Source of the DNA: M55B157 sp040265115
GTDB taxonomy: Bacteria > Actinomycetota > Actinomycetes > S36-B12
Length of the DNA: 10,296 nucleotides
Direction of reading: 5' to 3'
Assembly (NCBI GenBank): GCA_040265115.1
Contig: JBDQGZ010000064.1
Span: forward strand, 1 to 10,296
In this document: one piece after another, positions 1 to 7,215 of the stretch
Numbering within the stretch: position 1 is the first letter of the stretch
Layout: the number at the start of each line of letters is the position of its first letter
The notes under the pieces: model-generated
Database searches by the model: none
Seen by the model: only the letters and a program-made list of their open reading frames with translations
What the model was told of the DNA's origin: nothing
Translations under genes and position numbers: made by a program

Positions 1-353
1 GCCGAGGTCGTGGACCGCGCGGCCGCCCCGTAGGCGCGGCGGAGTCCCTCGAGTCGACGCTCGAGTGGGGCATCGTTGTCGAGTGGTCCGAGACCGACCG
101 CGATGACCAGGGGTGCCTTGGTGATCCCGGTCCCAGGACATGTGGTGACCTCGCCCGCCTTGCCCGTGGCTCCCAGTGCGCCAGCAACCTCCTCCAATCG
201 GCGCCGTGCAGCAGCGGTGAGCGTGCCCGGTGTGATGATGCCCTTGCGGCGTCCCTTGGACGGGTGGACCCCGACGATGAGGACGTCAGCCGAGGCGGCA
301 GCCGGGGTTGCGGAGGACAGGGAAAGGGAAGGAACAGCCGTCACGATGCTCAT
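1..353 (-). CDS. pepA: Leucyl aminopeptidase PepA, N-terminal part (runs off the left edge)
   Basis: This is the N-terminal 117 residues of a cytosolic leucyl aminopeptidase (M17 family), which removes N-terminal residues from peptides in a two-metal hexameric enzyme. Only the N-terminal non-catalytic domain is present; the metal-binding catalytic domain would lie beyond position 1. The translation begins MSIVTAVPSL and continues with an SADVLIVGV strand, a KGRRKG basic turn, and later KAPLVIAVGLG, the pattern I know from actinobacterial PepA N-domains. The ATG at 353 follows the end of the GcvT frame by 57 nt and has no strong Shine-Dalgarno sequence. A TAGGCT hexamer ends 8 nt before the ATG, so a leaderless start is possible but unproven. 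A gcvT-pepA neighbourhood is familiar in Actinobacteria (recalled), which supports the call. An open frame on the opposite strand over the same bases is a shadow. Confidence 0.85.
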   Translation of the reverse strand, partial: MSIVTAVPSLSLSSATPAAASADVLIVGVHPSKGRRKGIITPGTLTAAARRRLEEVAGALGATGKAGEVTTCPGTGITKAPLVIAVGLGPLDNDAPLERRLEGLRRAYGAAARSTTS

Positions 354-410
354 AGCCCGAAAGCCTAGGCAGGCTGCGTGAGGTCGTACAGATGGGGGAC
401 GGATCGTGCG
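354..410 (-). other. gcvT-pepA spacer with a small inverted repeat at the gcvT stop
   Basis: This 57-nt gap separates the end of the CobT-GcvT frame from pepA. A perfect 6-bp inverted repeat, CGTGCG and CGCACG with a 4-nt loop (405-420), folds around the TAA stop. No T-tract follows it, so it is not a standard intrinsic terminator. It may be a weak attenuator or simply chance. Near the pepA ATG there is TAGGCT, a possible -10 element, but no convincing -35. I cannot tell whether pepA is co-transcribed. Confidence 0.3.
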
Positions 411-2558
411 TTAGCGCACGTGGGACTCTACGAACGGGGGCTTCGTTACCACGCAGGGCAGAGCCCGCCCGCGGACGTCGATGAAGACGTCGGTGCCGTC
501 ACCGATGGCGGGATCGAGCAGGCCGAGGGCGATGCCCTGCTTGAGAGTGGGTGAGTACGTCCCACTGGTCGTGACGCCCACGACCTCACCGCGATCGTTG
601 GTGATGGTCATGCCTGCTCGCGGAACACCCCGGCCGGCGGCGAGGAGCCCTCGCAGCACCCGCGTTGCGCCACGTTCGCGTTCAGCACCCAACGCCTCTG
701 CCCCGGAAAACATCGGCTTGTCCCATCCGACAGCCCATGACAGACGTGCCTGCACGGGAGTGATGTCCAGGGACAATTCATGACCGTGCAGCGGATAGCC
801 CATCTCGGTGCGGAGGGTGTCGCGCGCGCCAAGGCCGCATGGAGTTGCTCCCGCGTCGATGAGGGCGTCCCACATCTCGGTGAGTCCCGCGGCGCTGATG
901 AGCAACTCGAAGCCTCGTTCTCCGGTGTATCCGGTGCGTGCAACCACAATGGGGTGGTCATTCCACATCGTTCGTTCGAAGGACATGTAGTCGTGATCGG
1001 TTGGCAGCCCCAGTGACTCGATCACCGCGGAACTGCGCGGCCCCTGGACCGCGAGGATGCCGAACTCCTCGCGCCGGTCTTCGATGGTGATGTCGGTCCC
1101 ACTCGCGGCCAACGAAAGCACCTCGACGACGGCGTCGCTGTTGGCCGCATTCGGGATCATGAAGGCGGCATCGTCATGAATGCGGTAGACGATGAGGTCG
1201 TCGATGACCCCGCCCGTGTCGTCGCATAGGAGCGTGTACTGCGCTTGGCCGTCGACGATTCGATTCAGGTCATTGGTCAGGATCGAGTTCAACCACAACA
1301 CGGCACCGGTGCCGGTGATTTCGGTGTATCCCATGTGGGAGACATCGAAGATGCCTACGTCCTCGCGAACCGATGTGTGCTCGCCGACTGTCCCGGTGTA
1401 TTCGATCGGCATGTCCCATCCACCGAAGTCGGCCATGGTGGCTCCGGCTTCGACGTGGCGGGTGTGCAGGGGCGTGTGGCGTTGCACTGATTCCTCCATG
1501 CCAGATTCCTCCATGCCAGGACCGTAGCGTGACCCGTCGGGACCGGGGATGTCCTGCTGCAGATAGGTAATCGCCGTGCGGAGAAGGGGGAGTGCGGCGA
1601 GGGCGGCGGTTCCATCGACTGCATCGATCCGTAGATGGAGCAGCGGATCGAGATCCAGTCGGTCGAGAGCAAGGTCGGCGGCAGCGTCCGTTGAGCGGCT
1701 TGCGGCAATCCACCACCGCCGAGATCGGAAGTCCTTACGCTGCGCGATGAGTGCCGCAGCAGCAGAGACCACACCATCAAGGATCACCGGGGTGCGCCGC
1801 ACGGCTGCCTGAAGCAGGATGCCGGTAATCACCGCCAGGTCGAGTCCGCCAACCGTGGCCAGGAGACCCGCGGGGTCGCCCTTCGATTGCGTGCCGCGAT
1901 GCATCGCATCCCGGATGGATGTGGTTCGTTGCATCCAGGTCATGTCGTCGATCCCAGGACCTTGGCCGCTGACAGCGACGGGGTTGCTGGAGGTGAGTAG
2001 CCCGATGATGATCGCAGCCACGGTCTGAGAGCCAGGACCACAGCCGGTCACCGCCAAGAGATCGGTGCCCGAGTCGACTTCAGAGTCAACAAGTCGACGG
2101 CCGATGTCCATCGCTGTCACCGCCTGAGCGACTGTGCAGGCATCGACAGCATCGACCGAGCCAGTGCGCGGAGGAAGTCCATCGAAGCTGTCGGTGTCGA
2201 TCGTGCGGACGCCGACGCCGTGATCACCGGCCAAGGCTCGCACTGCGTCAAGGGTCTGATCGCGCAGGATCCGAGATCGTTGGGGTTCGGTCGCGTCCGA
2301 CAGTCCGTGATCGGCGATGACTCGGATCAGCACAGGGTGGGCCAGTGCGCGTGGGGGGCATGCGCCCTGAACGGCGCAGATCCAGGAGCCGACCTCTTCG
2401 AGGCGTCCATAGCCCTGGGTGGAGGCGTGTAGTGCGTGCCACCGCTGGTCGGCGGAGTCCGCCGCCCCGGCGTCGATCGGCGGCGCGCTCGGTGTGTTGT
2501 CGCGTCCGGTCGCTTCGTTGGTCGGCTCGGGAGAATCGGTCATGTCACGGAGAATCAT
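411..2558 (-). CDS. gcvT: CobT-like phosphoribosyltransferase domain fused in frame to aminomethyltransferase GcvT
   Basis: One uninterrupted 715-residue frame joins two enzymes. Residues about 45-335 resemble CobT (nicotinate-nucleotide:dimethylbenzimidazole phosphoribosyltransferase): GSWICAVQGACPPR (57-70), IADHG (81-85), a GPGIDD motif (200-205), DPAGLLATVGGLD (228-240) and VILDGVVSAAAALIA (258-272). Residues 354-715 are a complete GcvT, the glycine-cleavage T protein that moves the aminomethyl group to tetrahydrofolate: TPLHTRHVEAG, FGGWDMP, the LTNDL aspartate motif, RTGYTGERGFEL and GARDTLRTEMG. GcvT alone would be 362 aa, a normal length. The CobT half is divergent: the usual GEMGIGNTT reads TGCGPGSQT (171-179), AHRS reads ASRS (286-289), and the catalytic Glu near the C-terminus aligns with Asp315. 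The ATG at 2558 overlaps the EcfS stop by ATGA; ATG 2543 is an alternative. The frame is open further upstream to 2831, but that part lies inside ecfS. A 15-bp repeat at the junction provides internal start sites for GcvT. Confidence 0.85.
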   Translation of the reverse strand: MILRDMTDSPEPTNEATGRDNTPSAPPIDAGAADSADQRWHALHASTQGYGRLEEVGSWICAVQGACPPRALAHPVLIRVIADHGLSDATEPQRSRILRDQTLDAVRALAGDHGVGVRTIDTDSFDGLPPRTGSVDAVDACTVAQAVTAMDIGRRLVDSEVDSGTDLLAVTGCGPGSQTVAAIIIGLLTSSNPVAVSGQGPGIDDMTWMQRTTSIRDAMHRGTQSKGDPAGLLATVGGLDLAVITGILLQAAVRRTPVILDGVVSAAAALIAQRKDFRSRRWWIAASRSTDAAADLALDRLDLDPLLHLRIDAVDGTAALAALPLLRTAITYLQQDIPGPDGSRYGPGMEESGMEESVQRHTPLHTRHVEAGATMADFGGWDMPIEYTGTVGEHTSVREDVGIFDVSHMGYTEITGTGAVLWLNSILTNDLNRIVDGQAQYTLLCDDTGGVIDDLIVYRIHDDAAFMIPNAANSDAVVEVLSLAASGTDITIEDRREEFGILAVQGPRSSAVIESLGLPTDHDYMSFERTMWNDHPIVVARTGYTGERGFELLISAAGLTEMWDALIDAGATPCGLGARDTLRTEMGYPLHGHELSLDITPVQARLSWAVGWDKPMFSGAEALGAERERGATRVLRGLLAAGRGVPRAGMTITNDRGEVVGVTTSGTYSPTLKQGIALGLLDPAIGDGTDVFIDVRGRALPCVVTKPPFVESHVR
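1485..1512 (-). promoter_or_regulatory. Internal ribosome binding sites and start codons for separate GcvT
   Basis: On the coding strand GGAGG (1512-1508) is followed after 8 nt by ATG (1499-1497), an ideal actinobacterial initiation site. A second GGAGG (1497-1493) is followed after 5 nt by GTG (1487-1485). Both starts are in the GcvT frame and would give 362- or 358-residue proteins starting just before the conserved TPLH motif, where stand-alone GcvT proteins begin. This suggests, without proving it, that GcvT is also translated on its own from the operon mRNA. Confidence 0.6.
1489..1518 (-). repeat. Perfect 15-bp tandem duplication at the CobT/GcvT junction
   Basis: Two identical 15-bp copies lie head to tail at 1489-1503 and 1504-1518. 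On the coding strand each unit reads TGGCATGGAGGAATC and encodes an in-frame GMEES-type segment, so the protein reads GMEESGMEESV. The repeat sits exactly between the end of the CobT-like domain and the first conserved GcvT residues. Each unit contains both an ATG and a GGAGG, so copy one supplies a Shine-Dalgarno sequence to copy two. Being in-frame, copy number changes would not break the fusion. Confidence 0.95.
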
Positions 2559-3406
2559 GCCCTGCGTGGTTCTGCTGTCGGTGCCGACATCTCGCCATGT
2601 TCGAACTGCACAGGCGGTTCGAACGCCGCGCGCCGAGCGGCTCGTCGAAGCGCATGAAGGATCGGTGCGCCAATCAGCACGATCGCTCCCGAGGTGAGAA
2701 CAGCGCGCGGGAGGTCGAAGGCGAGCGAGGTCGTCGCGGTGAAGACGAACCACCGGCCGACGTTGTCCCACACCGGGGCGCCGGCGATGAACGCCGCCTG
2801 GGTTCCCTCGGCGATGAAGGGCCAAAACCACAGGTTGAGCAGGAGCCCGTAGGCGAAGGCGGCGAGGAATCCATATCCCGCGAGGAGCGCGACCTCACGA
2901 CGACCTCTCAGCGGGGGAAGTAGCCCGGCGAACAGTCCCACCCAGGCAGCGGCCAGCATCTGGAACGGCAACCAGGGGCCGACCCCGCCGGTGAGCAACC
3001 CCGAGGCGACGAGGGACAGGGAACCGAGGGCGAAACCGAATCCGGGTCCGAACACCCGAGCTCCGAGGATGAGGATCACCCAGATCGGCTCGATCCCAGC
3101 CATCCCGGCCCCCAGCGGCCGAAGCAGGGCGATGACGGCTGCGAGTACCCCGAGCATCGCAACGGCCTTGGCATCCATGCCGCCGTCGAGGATCGCCGCG
3201 ATGACGACGGCGAGGACGAGCGGGATGGTGGCGGCGAAGATCCACGGAGCGTCCTGGGAGTGGGCGACGATCGTCGAGCCGGGATCGGCGAGGAAGGGCC
3301 AGAAAAAGGCAATCACACCGATCGCGGAGGCCAGTCCGATCGCGCACCAGGAGCGCACGCCCAGGCGAACGGCGCGCACCGACCGGACCACTCGCGGGGC
3401 GCTCAT
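2555..3406 (-). CDS. ECF transporter substrate-binding S component, probable corrinoid specificity
   Basis: This 283-residue integral membrane protein looks like the substrate-specific S subunit of an energy-coupling factor (ECF) importer, which binds a vitamin in the membrane and topples on the EcfT scaffold. About six hydrophobic segments are visible (roughly 22-40, 56-75, 80-97, 107-140, 150-165, 172-197, with another at 236-250). The GPWLPFQMLAAAWVGLFAG stretch (143-161) is typical of one S-component group. The N-terminus is basic and followed by small-residue helices (LASAIG, 25-30) suited to packing on EcfT. The start overlaps the EcfA stop by ATGA, and the stop overlaps the CobT-GcvT start by ATGA. 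Cobalamin or a related corrinoid is inferred as substrate from the riboswitch and the CobT neighbour, not from binding residues; a CbrT-like role is plausible. The charged tail after residue 253 is cytosolic in style. Confidence 0.8.
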   Translation of the reverse strand: MSAPRVVRSVRAVRLGVRSWCAIGLASAIGVIAFFWPFLADPGSTIVAHSQDAPWIFAATIPLVLAVVIAAILDGGMDAKAVAMLGVLAAVIALLRPLGAGMAGIEPIWVILILGARVFGPGFGFALGSLSLVASGLLTGGVGPWLPFQMLAAAWVGLFAGLLPPLRGRREVALLAGYGFLAAFAYGLLLNLWFWPFIAEGTQAAFIAGAPVWDNVGRWFVFTATTSLAFDLPRAVLTSGAIVLIGAPILHALRRAARRAAFEPPVQFEHGEMSAPTAEPRRA

Positions 3407-5046
3407 GGCTGCGCTCCGGTGAGAGCGGACTCGACCGAAGATGGAGTCAACCAGCGACTGGGTTGGGCGGACGTGGAGAGCACCTTGGCGACCTGGGGGG
3501 CAAAAAGCGGTGACGCCACGACGATGTCTGCTGTGGGTCCGTCCACCACGATCTCTCCATCGGCCAGGACGACGACGCGCGAGGCAACATCGGCAACGAG
3601 TTCCACATCGTGGGTCGCGATGATGACCGCATGTCCCGAGGCGCTGAGTCGGGAGATGATTGAGATGAGTCGCTCCTTGCTCGCGTAATCGAGGCCGCGC
3701 GTCGGCTCGTCGAGGCAGATGACAGAGGGCCTGCCGGACAGGACGACAGCGAGCGCCACAGACAACCGCTGGCCCTCGGAGATGTCGCGCGGGTGCGTCA
3801 GCGGGTTGATGTGGGGGGCGAGATCAGCCAGGATGCCGGCCGTCGTCCCCGGGGCTACGTCAGCGTCACGATCGGCATCCGCACACTCGTCGGCCACGGT
3901 CGAACGGGTGAGCAGGTCGCCGAACTCCTGCGGAACGACACCGATCCGCCGCACGAGATCCTTGCCCCGAAGTGTGCGGGGATCGTCGCCGAGCAGATCG
4001 ACGTGTCCGCTGTGTGGCCGAAGTGCGCCGGCTAGGGCGCTGATCAAAGTTGATTTCCCCGCCCCGTTTCGACCCATCACGGCGACGACCTCACCGGACG
4101 TGATGGACCAAGAGACGTCCCGCACTGCCACGGTTCGACCGTGGACAACCGTGAGATGGTGGACGTGCGCGACGGTCGTCGACTCCTTCGACGATGTCAC
4201 CGGTGGGTCGAGTGCGACAGGAGCGGGGGTTTGCGCCAGGATCTCGCGTAATGCCGTGGCACGGCGGCGCGCATCACGCACGGACAGGGGCAGCGGCGTC
4301 CAGCCGGCAACCCGACCGAGGCGCACGACGGCGGGGGCAATCGGTGCCTGCTGCATCACCTCGGTGGGTTCGCCAGTGGTGAGCGCCGATCCCTCGCCCG
4401 GAACGACGATGATTCGATCGGCGTATTCAAGCACCCGTTCCAGGCGATGTTCAGCGAGAACGACGGTAATGCCCAGATCGTGCACGAGTCGCTGGATAGC
4501 GGCCAGGACCTCCTCTGCTGCACCGGGATCCAGCGCAGACGTGGGTTCGTCGAGGACGAGGATGCGGGGGGATGCGGTCATCACGGACCCGATCGCCACG
4601 CGCTGTCGTTGACCACCGGACAGCGTCGCCAAGGGGCGGTCTCGCAGTTCCGCGAGGCCGAGCAGGTCGAGGGTTTCCTCCACGCGTCGACGCATGACAT
4701 CGGGCGGGAGCCCCAGGGACTCCATCGTGTAGGCGAGCTCCTCTTCGACGGTGTCGGTGACGAAGCCCGCTCGAGGGTCCTGTGGGACGTAGCCGACGAC
4801 ATCGGCGAGTTCACGGGGTGGGTGGGACGCCGTGTCACGCCCGTCGATCAGCACCCTTCCGCGAAGAGTCCCGCCCGTGAAGTGGGGGACCAGGCCGTTG
4901 ATGGTCCGCAGCAGGGTTGACTTGCCGCTCCCGGTTGGTCCGATGACGAGAACCAGTTCCCCTTCTCCCACCTCGAGATCAACATCACGAAGGGCGGCTT
5001 CGGCGGCCTCGGGGTAGGTGACCGTGACCGACTCCCAGCGGATCAT
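3403..5046 (-). CDS. ECF transporter double ATPase (EcfA1 and EcfA2 fused)
   Basis: A 547-residue protein with two ABC ATPase domains that powers the ECF importer. Domain 1 has Walker A GPTGSGKST (36-44), Q-loop VPQDP (87-91), signature LSGGQ (142-146), Walker B RILVLDEP (161-168, catalytic Glu167) and switch His200. Domain 2 has Walker A GRNGAGKST (325-333), VPQEF (371-375), signature ISEGQ (422-426), Walker B SVICLDEP (441-448, Glu447) and His479. Both sites therefore look catalytically complete, with a slightly atypical second signature. In many bacteria the two ATPases are separate proteins; here they share a chain with a linker of about residues 245-292. The ATG at 5046 overlaps the EcfT stop by ATGA, and the stop overlaps the S-component ATG in the same way. 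A long open frame on the plus strand at 3719-4612 is a GC-driven shadow. Confidence 0.95.
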   Translation of the reverse strand: MIRWESVTVTYPEAAEAALRDVDLEVGEGELVLVIGPTGSGKSTLLRTINGLVPHFTGGTLRGRVLIDGRDTASHPPRELADVVGYVPQDPRAGFVTDTVEEELAYTMESLGLPPDVMRRRVEETLDLLGLAELRDRPLATLSGGQRQRVAIGSVMTASPRILVLDEPTSALDPGAAEEVLAAIQRLVHDLGITVVLAEHRLERVLEYADRIIVVPGEGSALTTGEPTEVMQQAPIAPAVVRLGRVAGWTPLPLSVRDARRRATALREILAQTPAPVALDPPVTSSKESTTVAHVHHLTVVHGRTVAVRDVSWSITSGEVVAVMGRNGAGKSTLISALAGALRPHSGHVDLLGDDPRTLRGKDLVRRIGVVPQEFGDLLTRSTVADECADADRDADVAPGTTAGILADLAPHINPLTHPRDISEGQRLSVALAVVLSGRPSVICLDEPTRGLDYASKERLISIISRLSASGHAVIIATHDVELVADVASRVVVLADGEIVVDGPTADIVVASPLFAPQVAKVLSTSAQPSRWLTPSSVESALTGAQP

Positions 5047-6212
5047 GACGCGCTCCGATCCGGTGGCTCAGGTGCGAGCCACGCGGGGAACATTGCGCAC
5101 AGCACGGCAATGGTGGGAAGGAGTGGTAGTTCCGGCCACTCCGCGGGATCGACCGAGGTGGCCAGTCCGGTTGATCCAACGATGCCCACGCCGATGAACA
5201 CGAGTGCGGGGAGGAGTCCGCAGGTCGCGGTGAGCCATTCCGGGAATGCCCAGGGATCGGGCCGATATCGGGTCCTTGCCGTGCGACGCCCGGCCACACG
5301 CATGCCGATGAGTCCAGCAGCGATGGCGATGGACAGCACAGTCACTCCCACCACGGTCGGGACGGAGGCGTCCAGGACCGCGTAGGTGCCGATGACTCCG
5401 AAGGTCAGCGCGCCGAGCAGGGCGCCCGCGGAAACCCAGCGCTCGACGCGTGTCCGGGACGCTCGGCGGCCGTAGCCTCGCGAATCCATGGCTGCGGCGA
5501 GGTTCACTGATCGGTCGAGCGCCCCTTCGAGCACGGGCATGACAGAGGCAGTGATGCCCCGCAACCCCCGCACTGGGCGTCCGCGCAATCGCCGCGCCGC
5601 ACGAACCCGGCGCACGTCGGAGATGAGTTGTGGCGCGAACGTGACCGCGATGACGACGGCAACACCTGCCTCGTAGAGGGCGGCGGGAACGCTGGCGAGC
5701 AAGCGAGCCGGTGATGCCAGTGAGTTCGCGGCACCTATGCAGGCGAGGATGGTCGCCAGGCGCAGCCCCTCATAGGCTCCAGCCAGGATCTCCTCGCCGG
5801 TGACGGGTCCACCGATCTGGATCCCGGCAAACACGTCCGGCAGGCCGATGGTCGGCAGGGTGAACAGCACGGTGGTGCCGATCGGAATCCCGAGCAGCAT
5901 CTGCCCGATGATCCGGATCGCGATGATGATGACGCCGAGCACCAAGAAGGCAGAGAAGGTTCGACCCCAGGGCGCCCGGGGACGACGTGCGTAGACGACC
6001 AGTGCTGCGACCGCGATGATGAGCCCGAGCAGGAGCGGATTCGTGGTCCTCGAAGCGGCGACAGCCAAGCCCAGGGCCCAGGCCCACCAGGCACCGGGAT
6101 GCAGCCAACGGGCGAGTGGTCGCCACACGACTCCCGCAGAGGCAGGCTTCACGACCGACGTGGCCACCGACGGGGTGATCGTGCGCCGCGGTTCGGGCCG
6201 GGTGAGGGTCAC
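5043..6212 (-). CDS. ECF transporter transmembrane scaffold EcfT, with extended C-terminus
   Basis: This 389-residue membrane protein is the T component that couples the ATPases to the S subunit. It has hydrophobic helices at about 42-75 and 86-108, followed by the cytoplasmic helical region. The two coupling motifs that dock into ATPase grooves are visible: AARRLRG (205-211) and MDSRGYG (242-248). Typical EcfT proteins are near 260 residues; here a further 120 or so residues contain several more hydrophobic segments (about 258-278, 284-302, 333-352, 361-380). The start is GTG at 6212 in a GTGA overlap with the preceding stop; there is no good Shine-Dalgarno sequence, so translation is probably coupled. 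The extension could be a lineage feature of the SCO2322-linked ECF type or an adaptation for contacting the upstream surface protein (inference). Confidence 0.85.
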   Translation of the reverse strand: MTLTRPEPRRTITPSVATSVVKPASAGVVWRPLARWLHPGAWWAWALGLAVAASRTTNPLLLGLIIAVAALVVYARRPRAPWGRTFSAFLVLGVIIIAIRIIGQMLLGIPIGTTVLFTLPTIGLPDVFAGIQIGGPVTGEEILAGAYEGLRLATILACIGAANSLASPARLLASVPAALYEAGVAVVIAVTFAPQLISDVRRVRAARRLRGRPVRGLRGITASVMPVLEGALDRSVNLAAAMDSRGYGRRASRTRVERWVSAGALLGALTFGVIGTYAVLDASVPTVVGVTVLSIAIAAGLIGMRVAGRRTARTRYRPDPWAFPEWLTATCGLLPALVFIGVGIVGSTGLATSVDPAEWPELPLLPTIAVLCAMFPAWLAPEPPDRSAS

Positions 6213-7207
6213 CGTGGTACTCGTCGTCGTTGGAGGATCGCCAGCAGTGCGATGACCGCGATAGCGGCACCGCCGATGATCGCCATGAGTGGTCCTGGGC
6301 CTGATCCTGGTCCGGTCACCGCTGCGGCAACGATGGAGACCTCCGGACGTGGCTCAGTCTCCGCCGGCGCTTGACTCGGTGCAGGTTTCGACGTTGCCTG
6401 TGGCACACCGCCCGTGGGTGACGCTCCATCAGGCGGTGGGGTCGACTGTTCCGTCGCAGCAGTGTCGAGCGGCTGGTCGGCTGAGGGCGTGGCACGCGGG
6501 GAGGGTGACGTCGCCGAGGAGCGAGTCGGTGTGGGCAGGGGCGACGATGTGGTGGGATCGGCGTCCCCCGCAACCGTCGACGGGCGAGAGGTCGGCTGTG
6601 GTGCAGGAGCATCGGTGGCCGAGGGGCTCGGGCTCTCCTGTTCCGCGGAGTTCTCGGGTTCATCGCGGAGGACGACCGCGCATTCGCGTGCGGGGTAGCC
6701 GGCAAGCCCGCACACCATGCCTGCCTGGGTGCGCACGCTCGCGGCGGAGCGAAGGATGTCCGCACCTGTGGCCGATGGTGGGGCGGAGACACACATGGCC
6801 CACAGCCCACCGGGTGATTCGCCATCCGGGGCGTCGTCAGCGAGCCCGGGGTCGATGATGACGGCGACGCGCTTGAGACCCTCCTCCGCGGACGTGTCTG
6901 CACAGATTCGATCGAAGTCGGCAGTCGCGCGTGGTTGAAGGCCGGCTCCCGACGTCCCCGAACTCACCCCGAAGCGCCAGCCCTCGACGCTGCCGTCGGC
7001 AGGACGCAGCGATGCCGGCCCCCAGGGGGAGTAGGTCCACCCTGAGCCGTTGCCGATCCAGTAGCTCCAGTAGCGGTAACTCATCGCCGACGCGTTCTGC
7101 GGGGTTGCGATGAGCGCGGCGAACGCGCCCACGACGACCAGTAGCACCGCCAGAACGGCCCGGGCTGCGCGCGGGCAGACCAGGTTCTCCGGACGGGGCG
7201 ACGGCAT
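6209..7207 (-). CDS. SCO2322-family secreted, membrane-anchored protein
   Basis: A 332-residue exported protein of the SCO2322 type (family recognised from memory). It has a basic N-terminus and hydrophobic core with likely cleavage after ASA (about residue 41), a globular part at 42-182, a Pro/Ser/Thr-rich linker at about 183-302, and a C-terminal membrane helix (305-325) followed by QRRRVPR, giving an outside domain tethered by a long flexible stalk. The globular part starts YRYWSYWIGNG and includes WTYSPWGPASLRPADGS and VEGWRFG, with four cysteines (102, 139, 166, 176) that could form two disulfides. I chose ATG 7207 because AGAGGTGATC lies before it; a GTG at 7219 would overlap the preceding stop as GTGA but leaves no room for a ribosome site. 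Its position between the secreted barrel gene and ecfT suggests that it hands corrinoid from the surface to the importer (inference). Function is not established. Confidence 0.8.
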   Translation of the reverse strand: MPSPRPENLVCPRAARAVLAVLLVVVGAFAALIATPQNASAMSYRYWSYWIGNGSGWTYSPWGPASLRPADGSVEGWRFGVSSGTSGAGLQPRATADFDRICADTSAEEGLKRVAVIIDPGLADDAPDGESPGGLWAMCVSAPPSATGADILRSAASVRTQAGMVCGLAGYPARECAVVLRDEPENSAEQESPSPSATDAPAPQPTSRPSTVAGDADPTTSSPLPTPTRSSATSPSPRATPSADQPLDTAATEQSTPPPDGASPTGGVPQATSKPAPSQAPAETEPRPEVSIVAAAVTGPGSGPGPLMAIIGGAAIAVIALLAILQRRRVPR

Positions 7208-7215
7208 GGGGGTGA

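Noticed and set aside
354..410. Glycine riboswitch or promoter region for the glycine cleavage gene
   Set aside because: The spacer lies downstream of gcvT, is only 57 nt long, and shows no glycine-aptamer core; there is no gap before gcvT to host one.
2559..2831. Upstream extension of the CobT-GcvT frame to give 806 residues
   Set aside because: It lies wholly inside the end of the S-component gene in another frame, is Arg/Pro/His-rich shadow sequence, and the ATGA overlap at 2558 gives a natural start.
2345..2923. 192-residue open frame on the plus strand
   Set aside because: It is antisense to the S component and the CobT-like domain, with low-complexity Arg-rich composition and no domain.
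3719..4612. 297-residue open frame on the plus strand
   Set aside because: It is antisense to the double ATPase, whose motifs are unmistakable; the translation is Ser/Arg/Thr-rich with no recognisable motif, as expected for a GC-driven shadow.
6300..6660. DNA repeat array in the Pro/Ser/Thr-rich part of the SCO2322-like gene
   Set aside because: The protein is low-complexity, but the bases do not show a regular repeat unit; it is best read as a flexible stalk.
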